Source of the DNA: JBHOQX01 sp042408595
Lineage (GTDB): Bacteria > Chloroflexota > Chloroflexia > Chloroflexales > Roseiflexaceae
DNA length: 64,000 nt
Reading direction: 5' to 3'
Assembly (NCBI GenBank): GCA_042408595.1
Contig: JBHOQX010000054.1
Location: 1 to 64,000, forward strand
Made by a program: the position numbers and the translations under genes. Positions within the stretch are counted from its first letter, which is position 1. Each line of letters opens with the position of its first letter. Shown here one piece after another: positions 47,105 to 55,351 of the stretch. The notes beneath the pieces were generated by a model that was not told the DNA's origin, did no database searches, and saw nothing but the letters and a program-made list of their open reading frames with translations.

Positions 47105-48265
47105 TCAAATCACATTGCGCTCGCGTTGCAGATTGCGCTGCTGGAAGCGGGTGATACGCAGGTCGTCGATGTTGATCGTGTGGGCGCGGCCATCCAGAAT
47201 CTCTTCGGCGATCAGCAGGCCGGTGGCGGGCGCGTGCATCACACCGTGCCCGCTGAAGCCGCTCGCATCCACATAATTCGTGATCTCCGGGTGGCGGCCG
47301 AGGATCGGCATATGGTCCGGCGTGATCTCGTAGGACCCGGCCCAGCAGAGCTTTTCGGCCAGGCCGGCGCGCTCGAGGATCGGAAAACGCCGCAGCCCGG
47401 CCTCCAGCACCGTGTCGAGCCAGTCCCAATCGACCATCGTGTTGTGGCTCGGCGGCTCGGCGGGGTTCGACATGCCGAACAGGACGTTCTCCTGCTCCTT
47501 GCGCATATAGAAGCCGCTGCCGACATCGACCGTCATGGGGATGCCGGCTGGCAGCAGCGGGAACGGCTCGGTCACGTAGATATTGCGGCGGTAGGGCTGC
47601 ACCGGCACGCCCAGCCCGGCGAGCGCCGCGACCTCACCGGCCCACGGCCCGGCGGCGTTCACCACCACCTCGCAGGCCACCGACCCGGCGCTGGTCTGGA
47701 CCGCGATGACGCGCCCGCCCTCGATGCGGAAGCCGGTCGCCGCAGTATTCCGCCGAAGCCGCACGCCCAGCTCGCGCGCCCGGTTCAGGTAGCCCATCGC
47801 GACGCCGTGCGGGTCGCAGTAGCCATCGTCCGGCCCGAAGGTCGCGCCAACCAGGTCGCTGATATCTGTATGCGGCACGAGCCGCGGCACGTCCTCCGGG
47901 GCGAGCAACTCAACGCGCACGCCCAGCCGCCGTTGCATCGCGGCGCTCTGCTGGTACGCTTCCCACGTCTCGGGGTTGTCGATCAGGAACAGGTAGCCGA
48001 CTTGGTGCAATTCGGCGTGGCCGCCCACCTCTTCGGTGAAGTGCTTCAGCCGCTCGATGCTGTAGAGCGAGAGGCGGACGTTGACCTCGCTGGAGAACTG
48101 GTGGCGCACGCCGGCAGCGGAGCGGGCGCTGCTGCCGCTCACCTCGGTCTCCGCCTGTTCGAGCAGCAGCACGTCGGTGCAGCCGCGGGCGGCCAGGTGG
48201 TAGGCGATCGAGGCGCCGACGATCCCGGCGCCGATGACCACAACGCGTGCGCTCGCTTCGCTCAT
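47105..48265 (-). CDS. FAD-dependent oxidoreductase (DAO family, sarcosine oxidase-like)
   Basis: 386 residues from ATG 48265 (AGGAG, 7-base spacing). FAD motif VVVIGAGIVGASIAYHLAAR at the N-terminus. The substrate domain has SSARSAAGVRHQFSSEVNVR, then VVNAAGPWAGEVAALAG, and the C-terminal ITPDHMPILGRHPEITNYVD and GFSGHGVMHAPATG, the flavin-contact segment of glycine/sarcosine oxidases and related amine dehydrogenases. Oxidises an amino acid or secondary amine; substrate not predictable. It lies between the CHAT and STAND genes on the same strand with its own promoter. Confidence 0.87.
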   Translation of the reverse strand: MSEASARVVVIGAGIVGASIAYHLAARGCTDVLLLEQAETEVSGSSARSAAGVRHQFSSEVNVRLSLYSIERLKHFTEEVGGHAELHQVGYLFLIDNPETWEAYQQSAAMQRRLGVRVELLAPEDVPRLVPHTDISDLVGATFGPDDGYCDPHGVAMGYLNRARELGVRLRRNTAATGFRIEGGRVIAVQTSAGSVACEVVVNAAGPWAGEVAALAGLGVPVQPYRRNIYVTEPFPLLPAGIPMTVDVGSGFYMRKEQENVLFGMSNPAEPPSHNTMVDWDWLDTVLEAGLRRFPILERAGLAEKLCWAGSYEITPDHMPILGRHPEITNYVDASGFSGHGVMHAPATGLLIAEEILDGRAHTINIDDLRITRFQQRNLQRERNVI

Positions 48266-48300
48266 CGCGGGGCTCCTGTGGCAATCGCGGGTTTCCCGGG

Positions 48301-48330
48301 ATTGTAGCACCGGGCGCGGATGGCCGTCAA
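48301..48330 (-). promoter_or_regulatory. Promoter for the FAD oxidoreductase
   Basis: Minus strand: TTGACG (48330-48325), 18-bp spacer, TACAAT (48306-48301), 35 bp upstream of the ATG. Its presence means the downstream STAND genes may be transcribed apart from CHAT. Confidence 0.6.
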
Positions 48331-48442
48331 TAACCGAGTGACGCGGCAGGAGGTGTGGCGAGCGTGCGGCCCGCGCCACCTCCTGCATCGCGGGCGACTG
48401 CGCGACGCGTGCCACCACCATAGGCACACGCCCGCTCCCGCA

Positions 48443-49828
48443 TCAGCGCCGAAGCTCGGCCAGCGCCCGTTCCTTCGCGGCGATCTCCTGCTGAAGATCC
48501 TCGATCTCCATTATGATGCTCGGGTCGGCGAACGCGCCGGCCTTGGCTTTTTGCTCTTCCAGCAGCCAGAGCCGCCGCTTCAGGAGCTGGATCTGCTGCG
48601 CCAGGGCCTCGGCCTCCGCCGTCTGCTCGCCCGCCGGCGCGCCCCCTGTCAGCACCGTGCCGACGGTCACGTTGGTCGTGCTGCCCGGGCCGGTGCCGCT
48701 GATGTGGACGGTATTCACCTGCTGCGGCCCGGCTGCGGCAACACCGCCAGGCGGCTGTGCCGGGAGATCGAACAGGCGGCCGCTGGCGGCGCGGGTGTAG
48801 AGCACCGGAATGCCCCAGTCCGGCCGGCCGAGCCCGGTCGCGCCCATCACCGCCTTGCGCCCCTCGGTCATGCAGCCATCGATCGGCAGGCCACCGGCGA
48901 GCGCGCGGTAGAACTCGCCGGCGAACGCCCGTGTCGCATCCTCCGGCACCGAAAACTGCATCGCTACGACCGCCGGGATCTGGGCGCGGATCAGGGCCGG
49001 CGCGACGCTGCGAAACGGCGCCAGCGCGTTCAGGCTGCCGCTGTTGCAGGCCGACAGGACGACCAGCCGCACGCCGCTGCGGTTCAGCAGGATGTTCAGT
49101 TGCAGCGCATTGACCGCCTCTGGGTCGCCGCTCGCGTCTTCAAAAAACAGGGCGCCGGTCCTGCCATCGCGCGCGAGTCCGCCGTGACCGACGAAGTGCC
49201 AGACATGGAAGCCCTCGCGCAGCCGGCGCTGGAGCGTCTGCGCCGTCAGGCGCTCCTCGGCCGTTACCGCGACCAAGCCACGCCCCTCCAGGTCGGCCAG
49301 CGCCGCGCGCGCCTCGGCGAGCTCGGCGGCGACATCGGTGGCGGGCGGGGTCTGCGCGCCGGTCAGCAGCACCTTGAGCGGCAAGGTGGCGGCCAGCTCG
49401 GGGATGACGGTCGGCTGGGGCAGGTAGCGCACCACCGGCGCGTCGAGCATCGCGAGCGGGCCGCTGTCCGGGTCCCACAGATATTCCCATGGCAGTTCTG
49501 CCACCTCCGCTTCCGCCGCGGGGATCTCGAAGCGGATGCGCAGCCCGGTATCCGGCGCGGCCCGCACATTGCCGAACGCGGCGCTGTAGGCGTTGCGGGC
49601 GCTGCCCTGGAAAAGCAGGTCGAACAGGGTCGTGCCGATCGCCTCGAGCGCGCGTTCGTCGGTGTCGAGCGCCGCCAGGCGCGCCGCGAGCGCCCGGAAC
49701 TGCGGGCTGGCCGTGGGCGGCGCGAACTCGCCCCGGCCGTCGATCAGGCCGCCGAGCGAGAAGGGATAGACCGCGTCGCGGCGCGGCTCGATGCGCACCG
49801 CCAGCTCCTTGTAGGTCGTGATCGGCAT
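48443..49828 (-). CDS. CHAT-domain caspase-like peptidase with C-terminal coiled coil
   Basis: 461 residues from ATG 49828 (GGAGAG upstream). The CHAT domain spans ~100-350 with the catalytic dyad His215 (WHFVGHGG) and Cys261 (VVLSACNSG), and the typical AVVAMQFSVPEDATRAFAGE helix after it. An N-terminal ~95 residues are of the kind found before CHAT domains. After ~370 there is a Val/Thr/Gly-rich stretch (VNTVHISGTG, NVTVGTVLTGG), then a coiled coil (~403-461, QQIQLLKRRLWLLEEQKAKA). CHAT peptidases act as effectors in bacterial conflict or cell-death systems, usually switched on by a partner; the STAND ATPase downstream is a candidate. Confidence 0.85.
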   Translation of the reverse strand: MPITTYKELAVRIEPRRDAVYPFSLGGLIDGRGEFAPPTASPQFRALAARLAALDTDERALEAIGTTLFDLLFQGSARNAYSAAFGNVRAAPDTGLRIRFEIPAAEAEVAELPWEYLWDPDSGPLAMLDAPVVRYLPQPTVIPELAATLPLKVLLTGAQTPPATDVAAELAEARAALADLEGRGLVAVTAEERLTAQTLQRRLREGFHVWHFVGHGGLARDGRTGALFFEDASGDPEAVNALQLNILLNRSGVRLVVLSACNSGSLNALAPFRSVAPALIRAQIPAVVAMQFSVPEDATRAFAGEFYRALAGGLPIDGCMTEGRKAVMGATGLGRPDWGIPVLYTRAASGRLFDLPAQPPGGVAAAGPQQVNTVHISGTGPGSTTNVTVGTVLTGGAPAGEQTAEAEALAQQIQLLKRRLWLLEEQKAKAGAFADPSIIMEIEDLQQEIAAKERALAELRR

Positions 49829-49868
49829 GGCGCTTCTCTCCCGCACTCCAGGGCTGCTGAGTCATGCG

Positions 49869-49904
49869 ATTGTACCATCTCCGCCGGGCGCAGTGTGCTA
49901 TAAT
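49869..49904. promoter_or_regulatory. Divergent -10 elements for CHAT (minus) and the small membrane gene (plus)
   Basis: Minus strand TACAAT at 49874-49869 faces the CHAT gene; plus strand TATAAT at 49899-49904 faces the membrane gene. Neither has a strong -35. The plus-strand -10 is only 7 bases from ATG 49912, which implies a leaderless mRNA. Confidence 0.45.
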
Positions 49905-49911
49905 CGCCGCC

Positions 49912-50397
49912 ATGCACATCCGACGTTTCGATCTCCGCGCGTTCCTGCCGATCCTCGGCGGTGCGCTGCTGGGCGCGGCCTGGGCGCTCTATAATCGCGG
50001 CCAGGTGCAGCCCCCCTACAACGAGGGCGAGCTGCGCCCGCTCGTCTGGGCGATCTTCGCCACGCCGCTCGGGACCCTGCTCGGCTGGCTGGCGGCGCGC
50101 TGGCGCGAGCGCTGGTGGGCGCTGTTCACCTGCTTCTGCGTCTATTTTTTCTCACCCTTCGTCGCCGCCCGCTACGAGTCGTGCACGGTGGTGCACGGCC
50201 GTTTCGATCTTGTCAGTTGCGTCACGCAGACCGGCGAGGCCCAGCGGCTGGCGGCCGCGAACGGCCATGCGATCTATTTCCAGGCGATCGTCGCCATCCA
50301 GATCGCCGCGGCGCTGGCGATCGCGTTGCACCGCGCCCTGGCTGGCGATACAATAGCGCCGGAGACGGCAGCAGGCGAGGCGGTGCGTCGTGCATGA
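49912..50397 (+). CDS. Small multi-pass membrane protein, probably leaderless
   Basis: 161 residues from ATG 49912; a start at 49864 would include the TATAAT in the coding region. Four hydrophobic segments: LPILGGALLGAAWALY, PLVWAIFATPLGTLLGWLAA, WALFTCFCVYFFSPFVA and QAIVAIQIAAALAIALHRAL. A polar loop with two Cys (ESCTVVHGRFDLVSCVTQTG) lies between helices 3 and 4. No family recognised. Confidence 0.6.
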   Translation: MHIRRFDLRAFLPILGGALLGAAWALYNRGQVQPPYNEGELRPLVWAIFATPLGTLLGWLAARWRERWWALFTCFCVYFFSPFVAARYESCTVVHGRFDLVSCVTQTGEAQRLAAANGHAIYFQAIVAIQIAAALAIALHRALAGDTIAPETAAGEAVRRA

Positions 50398-50516
50398 TGC
50401 GTAGGCAACAGACGGGTAGACGGGCAGACGGGGAGGCGGACAGGCAGGCATATGGGCAGGCCGCTTCGCAGGCTCTGAACCCCGACCCTGGCCCCTGGCT
50501 CTGAGACGGAGATGCT
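50398..50516. repeat. Short-word spacer upstream of dgt
   Basis: CAGACGGGTAGACGGGCAGA followed by CCCTGGCCCCTGGCTC, two of the recurring intergenic word families of this window. No coding sense. Confidence 0.45.
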
Positions 50517-51599
50517 ATGGCGACCCACCCGTCCGCGCATTCCGGAGTCCGCGAGTGGCTGGAGGCCGACGAGCGCCGCCGCCTCTCGCCGCTGGCCGCC
50601 TTCAGCGACGCCGCCACCCGCGACCGGGAGGAGGAGCCCTCGGCGGTGCGCACCAGCTTCCAGCGCGACCGCGACCGCATCCTGCACTCCAAGCCGTTCC
50701 GCCGGCTGAAGCACAAGACGCAGGTATTCATCGCGCCGCTTGGTGACCACTACCGCACCCGGCTGACGCACACGCTCGAGGTGACGCAGATCGCCCGCAC
50801 GGTGGCGCGCGCACTGCGCCTGAACGAGGACTTGGTCGAAGCGATCGGCCTGGGGCACGACTTGGGGCACACACCCTTCGGCCATGCCGGCGAGGCGGCG
50901 CTGTCGCGGGCGCAGGGACACGCCTTCCGCCACAACGAGCAGAGCCTGCGGGTGGTCGAGGTGCTGACGCGCAACGGCGAGGGGCTGAACCTGACGCACG
51001 AGGTGCGCGAAGGCATTTACATGCACTCCAAGGCCCGCCGCGACATCACAACCCGCGCTTGGGGCAACGCCAGCACGCTCGAAGGGCAGATCATCAAGGT
51101 CTGCGATGCGATCGCTTATATCAACCACGACATCGACGACGCCATCCGCGCCGGCCTGCTGCGCAACGACGACCTGCCGCGCGACCTGATCGACGTGCTG
51201 GGCGCGACGCATGCCAAACGGATCGATACGATGGTCTGCGACCTGATCGACACCAACTGGTGGGCGACCGGCGAGGGCGAGCCGCCAGAGGACATGACGA
51301 TCACCATGAGCCCGCCGATCCTGGCGGCCACGAATGCGCTGCGCGAGTTTATGTACGAGCGGGTCTATATCGACTCGCGCGCCAAGGCGGACGACGCCAA
51401 GGTGCGGCTGATGATCCATATGCTCTACATGCACTTCCTGGAGCACCCGGAGGAGCTGCCCGCCGACCTGCTAGCGATCAACCGCGCGCGCGGCGAGCCG
51501 ACCGAGCGCGCTGTGGTGGATTACATCGCCGGCATGACCGACCGCTACGCGATCAAGGTCTTCAACGATCTGTATGTCCCGCGCACGTGGGGAGCATAG
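50517..51599 (+). CDS. dgt: Deoxyguanosinetriphosphate triphosphohydrolase (HD domain)
   Basis: 360 residues. HD metal residues: His in RLTHTLEVTQIAR, HD in GLGHDLGHTPFGHAGE, and the distal Asp in KVCDAIAYINHDIDDA. N-terminal SFQRDRDRILHSKPFRRLKH is the family signature. Hydrolyses dGTP to deoxyguanosine and triphosphate. dgt just before dnaG-rpoD is a conserved order in many bacteria. Confidence 0.93.
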   Translation: MATHPSAHSGVREWLEADERRRLSPLAAFSDAATRDREEEPSAVRTSFQRDRDRILHSKPFRRLKHKTQVFIAPLGDHYRTRLTHTLEVTQIARTVARALRLNEDLVEAIGLGHDLGHTPFGHAGEAALSRAQGHAFRHNEQSLRVVEVLTRNGEGLNLTHEVREGIYMHSKARRDITTRAWGNASTLEGQIIKVCDAIAYINHDIDDAIRAGLLRNDDLPRDLIDVLGATHAKRIDTMVCDLIDTNWWATGEGEPPEDMTITMSPPILAATNALREFMYERVYIDSRAKADDAKVRLMIHMLYMHFLEHPEELPADLLAINRARGEPTERAVVDYIAGMTDRYAIKVFNDLYVPRTWGA

Positions 51600-51693
51600 G
51601 GAGTTCGAAGTTTAGAGTTCGAAGTGCACCGTTCAGAGCTCGGAGTTGCGGAGAGCGCTCGAACGCTGCGCTTTGTTTGATATACCCTAAACG
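51600..51693. repeat. dgt-dnaG spacer with AGTTCGAAGT words
   Basis: GAGTTCGAAGTTTAGAGTTC begins right after dgt and TTCAGAGCTCGGAGTT follows. A similar string flanks the purK start (26870-26890). Non-coding. Confidence 0.4.
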
Positions 51694-53598
51694 ATGTCTT
51701 CTGTTACCGACCAGATCAAAGAGCGGATCGATATCGTCGAGTTCATCTCGGCATATATCAATCTGCGCAAGTCAGGCCGCAATTTCGTTGGATTCTGTCC
51801 GTTTCATCACAATGTGAACACGCCTGCGTTGTACGTCTTTCCCGCGACGCAGAGCTATCACTGCTTCGGCTGCAAGGCGTCCGGCACGGTCTTCGACTTT
51901 CTGATGCAGCGCGAAGGGCTGGAGTTCCGCGAGGCGCTGGAGCAACTCGCCCGCCGCGCCGGGGTCGAATTGCGCCCGCGCACCCAGGAGGACGAAGCGC
52001 GTGACCGCCAAACCGCCCGGCTGTTGGAGGTCAACGCCGCCGCGGCCCGCTTCTTCCAGCACGTTCTGCTCAAATCGCCGCGCGGCGAGGCGGCCCGCGC
52101 CTACGTAGCACACCGCGGCCTGGACACGGCGACTGTCGAAGCCTTCCAACTCGGGTACGCCGTCGAGGAGTGGAGCGCCCTGCTGAGCTACCTAACCGAC
52201 CGGAAGGGCTTCGAGCCGGAGGAGGTCGAGGCGGCCGGACTGGCCATCCGGCGCGAGAGCGGCGGCTGGTACGACCGCTTCCGCGACCGGCTGATCTTCC
52301 CCATCCGCAACCCGAAGGGCGAGGTGATCGCCTTCGGCGGGCGCGCGCTCGGCGATGCGCAGCCCAAGTACCTGAACTCGCCCGAGACGCCGCTGTTCGC
52401 CAAGAGCCGGGTGCTGTACGGCCTGGACCTGGCGCGCGACGCGATTCGTAACGAAAACGCCGCCGTGATCGTCGAAGGCTACATGGACGTCCTCGTCGCC
52501 CACCAGCACGGCTTCCGCAACGTCGTCGCGCCGCTGGGCACCGCGCTGACCGCCGAGCACGCCGCGGCGCTGCGCCGGCTGGCGAAACGCGTCTACCTGG
52601 CGCTGGACGCCGACCCCGCAGGCATCCGCGCCACGCTGAAAGGGGCCGACACGCTGCGGCGGAGCGGCGACGGCGAGGTGGTGCCGGTCCCCACGCCGCA
52701 GGGCTACATCCGCTGGGAGCGCGAGGCGGAGACCGAGATCCGCGTGATCTCCCTGCCGGACGGCCAGGACCCGGACGAGGTCATTCGGGCCAACCCCGAC
52801 CGCTGGCGGGCGCTGGTGGCCGGCGCGCAGCCGGTGATGGACTTCTACACCGCGGCGCTGACCGCCGACCTCGACCTGCGCAGCGGCAAGGGTAAGGCCG
52901 AGGCGGTCGCCCGGCTCGCGCCACTGATCGCGCAGATCGCGAATCCGGTCGAACAGGCGCACCATGTGCAGCAGATCGCGCGTTTAGTAGGAGTAGAGGA
53001 GTCGGTCATCCGGCGGGCGCTGCCCGGGCGCGGCTCCGCGACGCGCGCGCTCCGCCCTGTCCTGCCGCAGCCGGCTGCTGCGCCGGAGCCTGGCGACTAT
53101 TTGCTGAGCTGGCTGATTCGCTATCCAGCGGCGCGCACCGCTGTGGAGGAGAAGCTCCGGCGTGACCTGGAGGCGTTTCCAGACGTCAAAGACATCATCG
53201 GGGGAACGCCGCTCGAGCTCTTCGATGATGTCGAAACGCGCGCGGCATGGCAGGCATGGCTGGCGCAGCCGGCGGGCACCGACCCGGCGGCCTGGGCGCA
53301 GACGCTGGACGAGCCGCTGGCAGGCTTCGTGCAGCGCATTTTGCGCCTTGGCGTTCCCGAAACGCAATCGTATCGCTACGTTAATGATGCATTAGAATGT
53401 GCTACAATCCTGCAACGGGAGCTGGTGAAACGCTGGAAGGATCGGCTCGGACAGCAGGCAGCCGAGGCCACCGATGACGCCGAACGGGCGGACGCGCTGG
53501 CCCGACTCGTACACCTCCAAGCCTATCTCGACGCGCTCAGCATCCCCAAGCGGAGTTCGACCTTCAGCGACCTCCGCACAACCCTGCGCTCGGTCTGA
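51694..53598 (+). CDS. dnaG: DNA primase
   Basis: 634 residues. The N-terminal zinc finger is present (GFCPFHHNVNTPALYVFPAT, then YHCFGC), followed by the TOPRIM core (RNENAAVIVEGYMDVLVAHQ, VYLALDADPAGIRATLKG) and the C-terminal helicase-binding part. Makes RNA primers at the fork. The core has a short insert after ALDADPAGIRAT (RRSGDGEVVPVPTPQGYIRW) before VISLPDGQDPDEV. Lies directly before rpoD (10-bp gap), the macromolecular synthesis arrangement without rpsU. Confidence 0.95.
   Translation: MSSVTDQIKERIDIVEFISAYINLRKSGRNFVGFCPFHHNVNTPALYVFPATQSYHCFGCKASGTVFDFLMQREGLEFREALEQLARRAGVELRPRTQEDEARDRQTARLLEVNAAAARFFQHVLLKSPRGEAARAYVAHRGLDTATVEAFQLGYAVEEWSALLSYLTDRKGFEPEEVEAAGLAIRRESGGWYDRFRDRLIFPIRNPKGEVIAFGGRALGDAQPKYLNSPETPLFAKSRVLYGLDLARDAIRNENAAVIVEGYMDVLVAHQHGFRNVVAPLGTALTAEHAAALRRLAKRVYLALDADPAGIRATLKGADTLRRSGDGEVVPVPTPQGYIRWEREAETEIRVISLPDGQDPDEVIRANPDRWRALVAGAQPVMDFYTAALTADLDLRSGKGKAEAVARLAPLIAQIANPVEQAHHVQQIARLVGVEESVIRRALPGRGSATRALRPVLPQPAAAPEPGDYLLSWLIRYPAARTAVEEKLRRDLEAFPDVKDIIGGTPLELFDDVETRAAWQAWLAQPAGTDPAAWAQTLDEPLAGFVQRILRLGVPETQSYRYVNDALECATILQRELVKRWKDRLGQQAAEATDDAERADALARLVHLQAYLDALSIPKRSSTFSDLRTTLRSV
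53381..53408 (+). promoter_or_regulatory. Possible internal rpoD promoter within dnaG
   Basis: A local AT-rich patch in GC-rich dnaG contains TTAATG (53381-53386), 16 bp, TACAAT (53403-53408), 200 bp before rpoD. An internal rpoD promoter inside dnaG is known in E. coli. Confidence 0.35.
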
Positions 53599-53608
53599 GG
53601 AGCACCCT

Positions 53609-55243
53609 ATGGCGAAACACAAGGACATGACGATCGACGAAGAGCTGCCGCTCAACGGCCTGGCAGAGACGGTGGAAGTCACCGTGCCGCCGGAAGAGGA
53701 GAGCGAGGCGGATCAGGCGGCGATCAAGACGCTCCAGGACCTGATCGCGCTGGGCAAGCAGCGCGGCTATGTCACCGAAGGCGAGATTTTGCAGCTCGTC
53801 CCGAACCCGGAAACCGACCTGGATCGGCTCGAGGAGATTCAGTCGGCGCTGACGCAGGCTGGCATCGCGACGCGCGACGACATCATCGGCGGCGGAACCG
53901 ACATCGAGCCGACCTTCGACGAAGAAGCCGATTTCGAGGATGAGCTCAACGTCGAGGGGATCAGCGTCAACGACACGGTGCGTATGTATCTGCGCGAGAT
54001 CGGGCGCGTTCCGCTGCTGACGACCAGCCAGGAGCGCGACCTGGCGCAGAAGATCGCCGTCGGCGAGTATGTCAGCGCGCTGCGCACGCAGGAGGGGGTG
54101 GACTGGCGCGTTGAGCGGGTGCCTGAGATCGGCACACACCTCTACGCCCGCTTTCTGAAGAACTGGCCAGCCGCGCGCGACATGCTGGCCGAGTTGTACG
54201 CCTTTCTTGGCCTGGAAGCGCCGGAGCATATCGCGCCGTCGCGCCTGCGCGAATTGCTGGAGATGCTCGACCGACTGCCGCTCGAGCAGAAATCGATCTT
54301 CGATAAGCGCCGCGCTGAGCTGGCTCGCAGCCAGAAGATCACACTCGACGAAGCCGACCAGATGGTCGGCCAGGCGATGACGATCTACACGCTTCTGCCC
54401 CGCGAGTTGCAGCAAACGCTCGACGCCTCCGCGACCTGGCCGGAGCCGGAGGCGGTCGCCAGCTGTTTCGCCGACGCCGGGCCGATCTGGCGGCACTGGA
54501 ACCTGGCGATCGAGATCGGCAAAGCCGCCCGCGAGGATCTGACATCCGCCAACCTGCGGCTGGTGGTCAGCGTCGCCAAGAAGTACATCGGCCGCGGCCT
54601 GCAACTGCTCGACCTGATCCAGGAGGGAAACGTCGGCCTGATCCGGGCCGTCGAGAAGTTCGACTATCTCAAGCGCTTCAAATTCTCGACCTACGCGACG
54701 TGGTGGATCCGCCAGGCGATCACCCGCGCGATCGCCGACCAAGCGCGCACCATCCGCATCCCGGTGCATATGGTCGAGACGATCAACCGGCTGATGCGCG
54801 AGAGCCGTCGGATGTTGCAGGACTTGGGGCGCGAGCCGACCGACGATGAGCTGGCGATCGTCCTGCAGATGCCGGTCGATAAGGTCCGCGCTATCCGCAA
54901 GACATCGCTCGAACCTGTCTCGCTGGAGACGCCGGTCGGCCAGGAGGAAGATAGCCAGCTTGGCGATTTTATCGAGGACTCGAAAGTCCTTGCGCCGTCG
55001 GACGCAGCGAGCCACCAGATGCTGCGCGAGCAGGTGGAGCAGGTGCTGAACCAGCTCACCGAGCGCGAGCGGCGGGTGCTGCAGTTGCGCTTCGGCCTGG
55101 AGGACGGCCACAGCCGTACGCTGGAGGAAGTCGGGCGCGAGTTTGGCGTTACCCGCGAGCGCATCCGCCAGATCGAGGTCAAGGCCCTGCGCAAGCTACG
55201 CCACCCGCGGCTGGGCAAGAAGCTGCGGGATTATCTGGAGTAG
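53609..55243 (+). CDS. rpoD: Primary RNA polymerase sigma factor (RpoD/SigA)
   Basis: 544 residues from ATG 53609 (GAGGAG upstream). Region 1.1-like N-terminus, region 1.2 (NDTVRMYLREIGRVPLLTTS), a ~170-residue non-conserved insert, region 2 (ANLRLVVSVAKKYIGRGLQL, DLIQEGNVGLIRAVEKFDY, FKFSTYATWWIRQAITRAIA), region 3 (RIPVHMVETINRL) and region 4 (LTERERRVLQLRFGLEDGHS, TLEEVGREFGVTRERIRQIE). Housekeeping sigma; the TTGACA/TATAAT-like promoters seen in this window fit its expected recognition. Confidence 0.96.
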   Translation: MAKHKDMTIDEELPLNGLAETVEVTVPPEEESEADQAAIKTLQDLIALGKQRGYVTEGEILQLVPNPETDLDRLEEIQSALTQAGIATRDDIIGGGTDIEPTFDEEADFEDELNVEGISVNDTVRMYLREIGRVPLLTTSQERDLAQKIAVGEYVSALRTQEGVDWRVERVPEIGTHLYARFLKNWPAARDMLAELYAFLGLEAPEHIAPSRLRELLEMLDRLPLEQKSIFDKRRAELARSQKITLDEADQMVGQAMTIYTLLPRELQQTLDASATWPEPEAVASCFADAGPIWRHWNLAIEIGKAAREDLTSANLRLVVSVAKKYIGRGLQLLDLIQEGNVGLIRAVEKFDYLKRFKFSTYATWWIRQAITRAIADQARTIRIPVHMVETINRLMRESRRMLQDLGREPTDDELAIVLQMPVDKVRAIRKTSLEPVSLETPVGQEEDSQLGDFIEDSKVLAPSDAASHQMLREQVEQVLNQLTERERRVLQLRFGLEDGHSRTLEEVGREFGVTRERIRQIEVKALRKLRHPRLGKKLRDYLE

Positions 55244-55351
55244 CTGGAAGCCACGAGCCGGAAGCTAACGATTCAAGCGGTATGGTTCGGTGGATCGCCT
55301 GACTGCTGACCGTCCGACTTCTGGCTGCCAGCTGCTGGCTGCTGACGTCTC
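55244..55351. repeat. Short-word spacer after rpoD
   Basis: GAAGCCACGAGCCGGAAGC and then GCTGCCAGCTGCTGGCTGCT, with GACTGCTGACCGTCCGAC. Same intergenic style as elsewhere. Non-coding. Confidence 0.4.

Noticed and set aside
53564..55111. 515-codon minus-strand frame opposite rpoD
   Set aside because: rpoD is certain on the plus strand; the antisense frame has no recognisable content.
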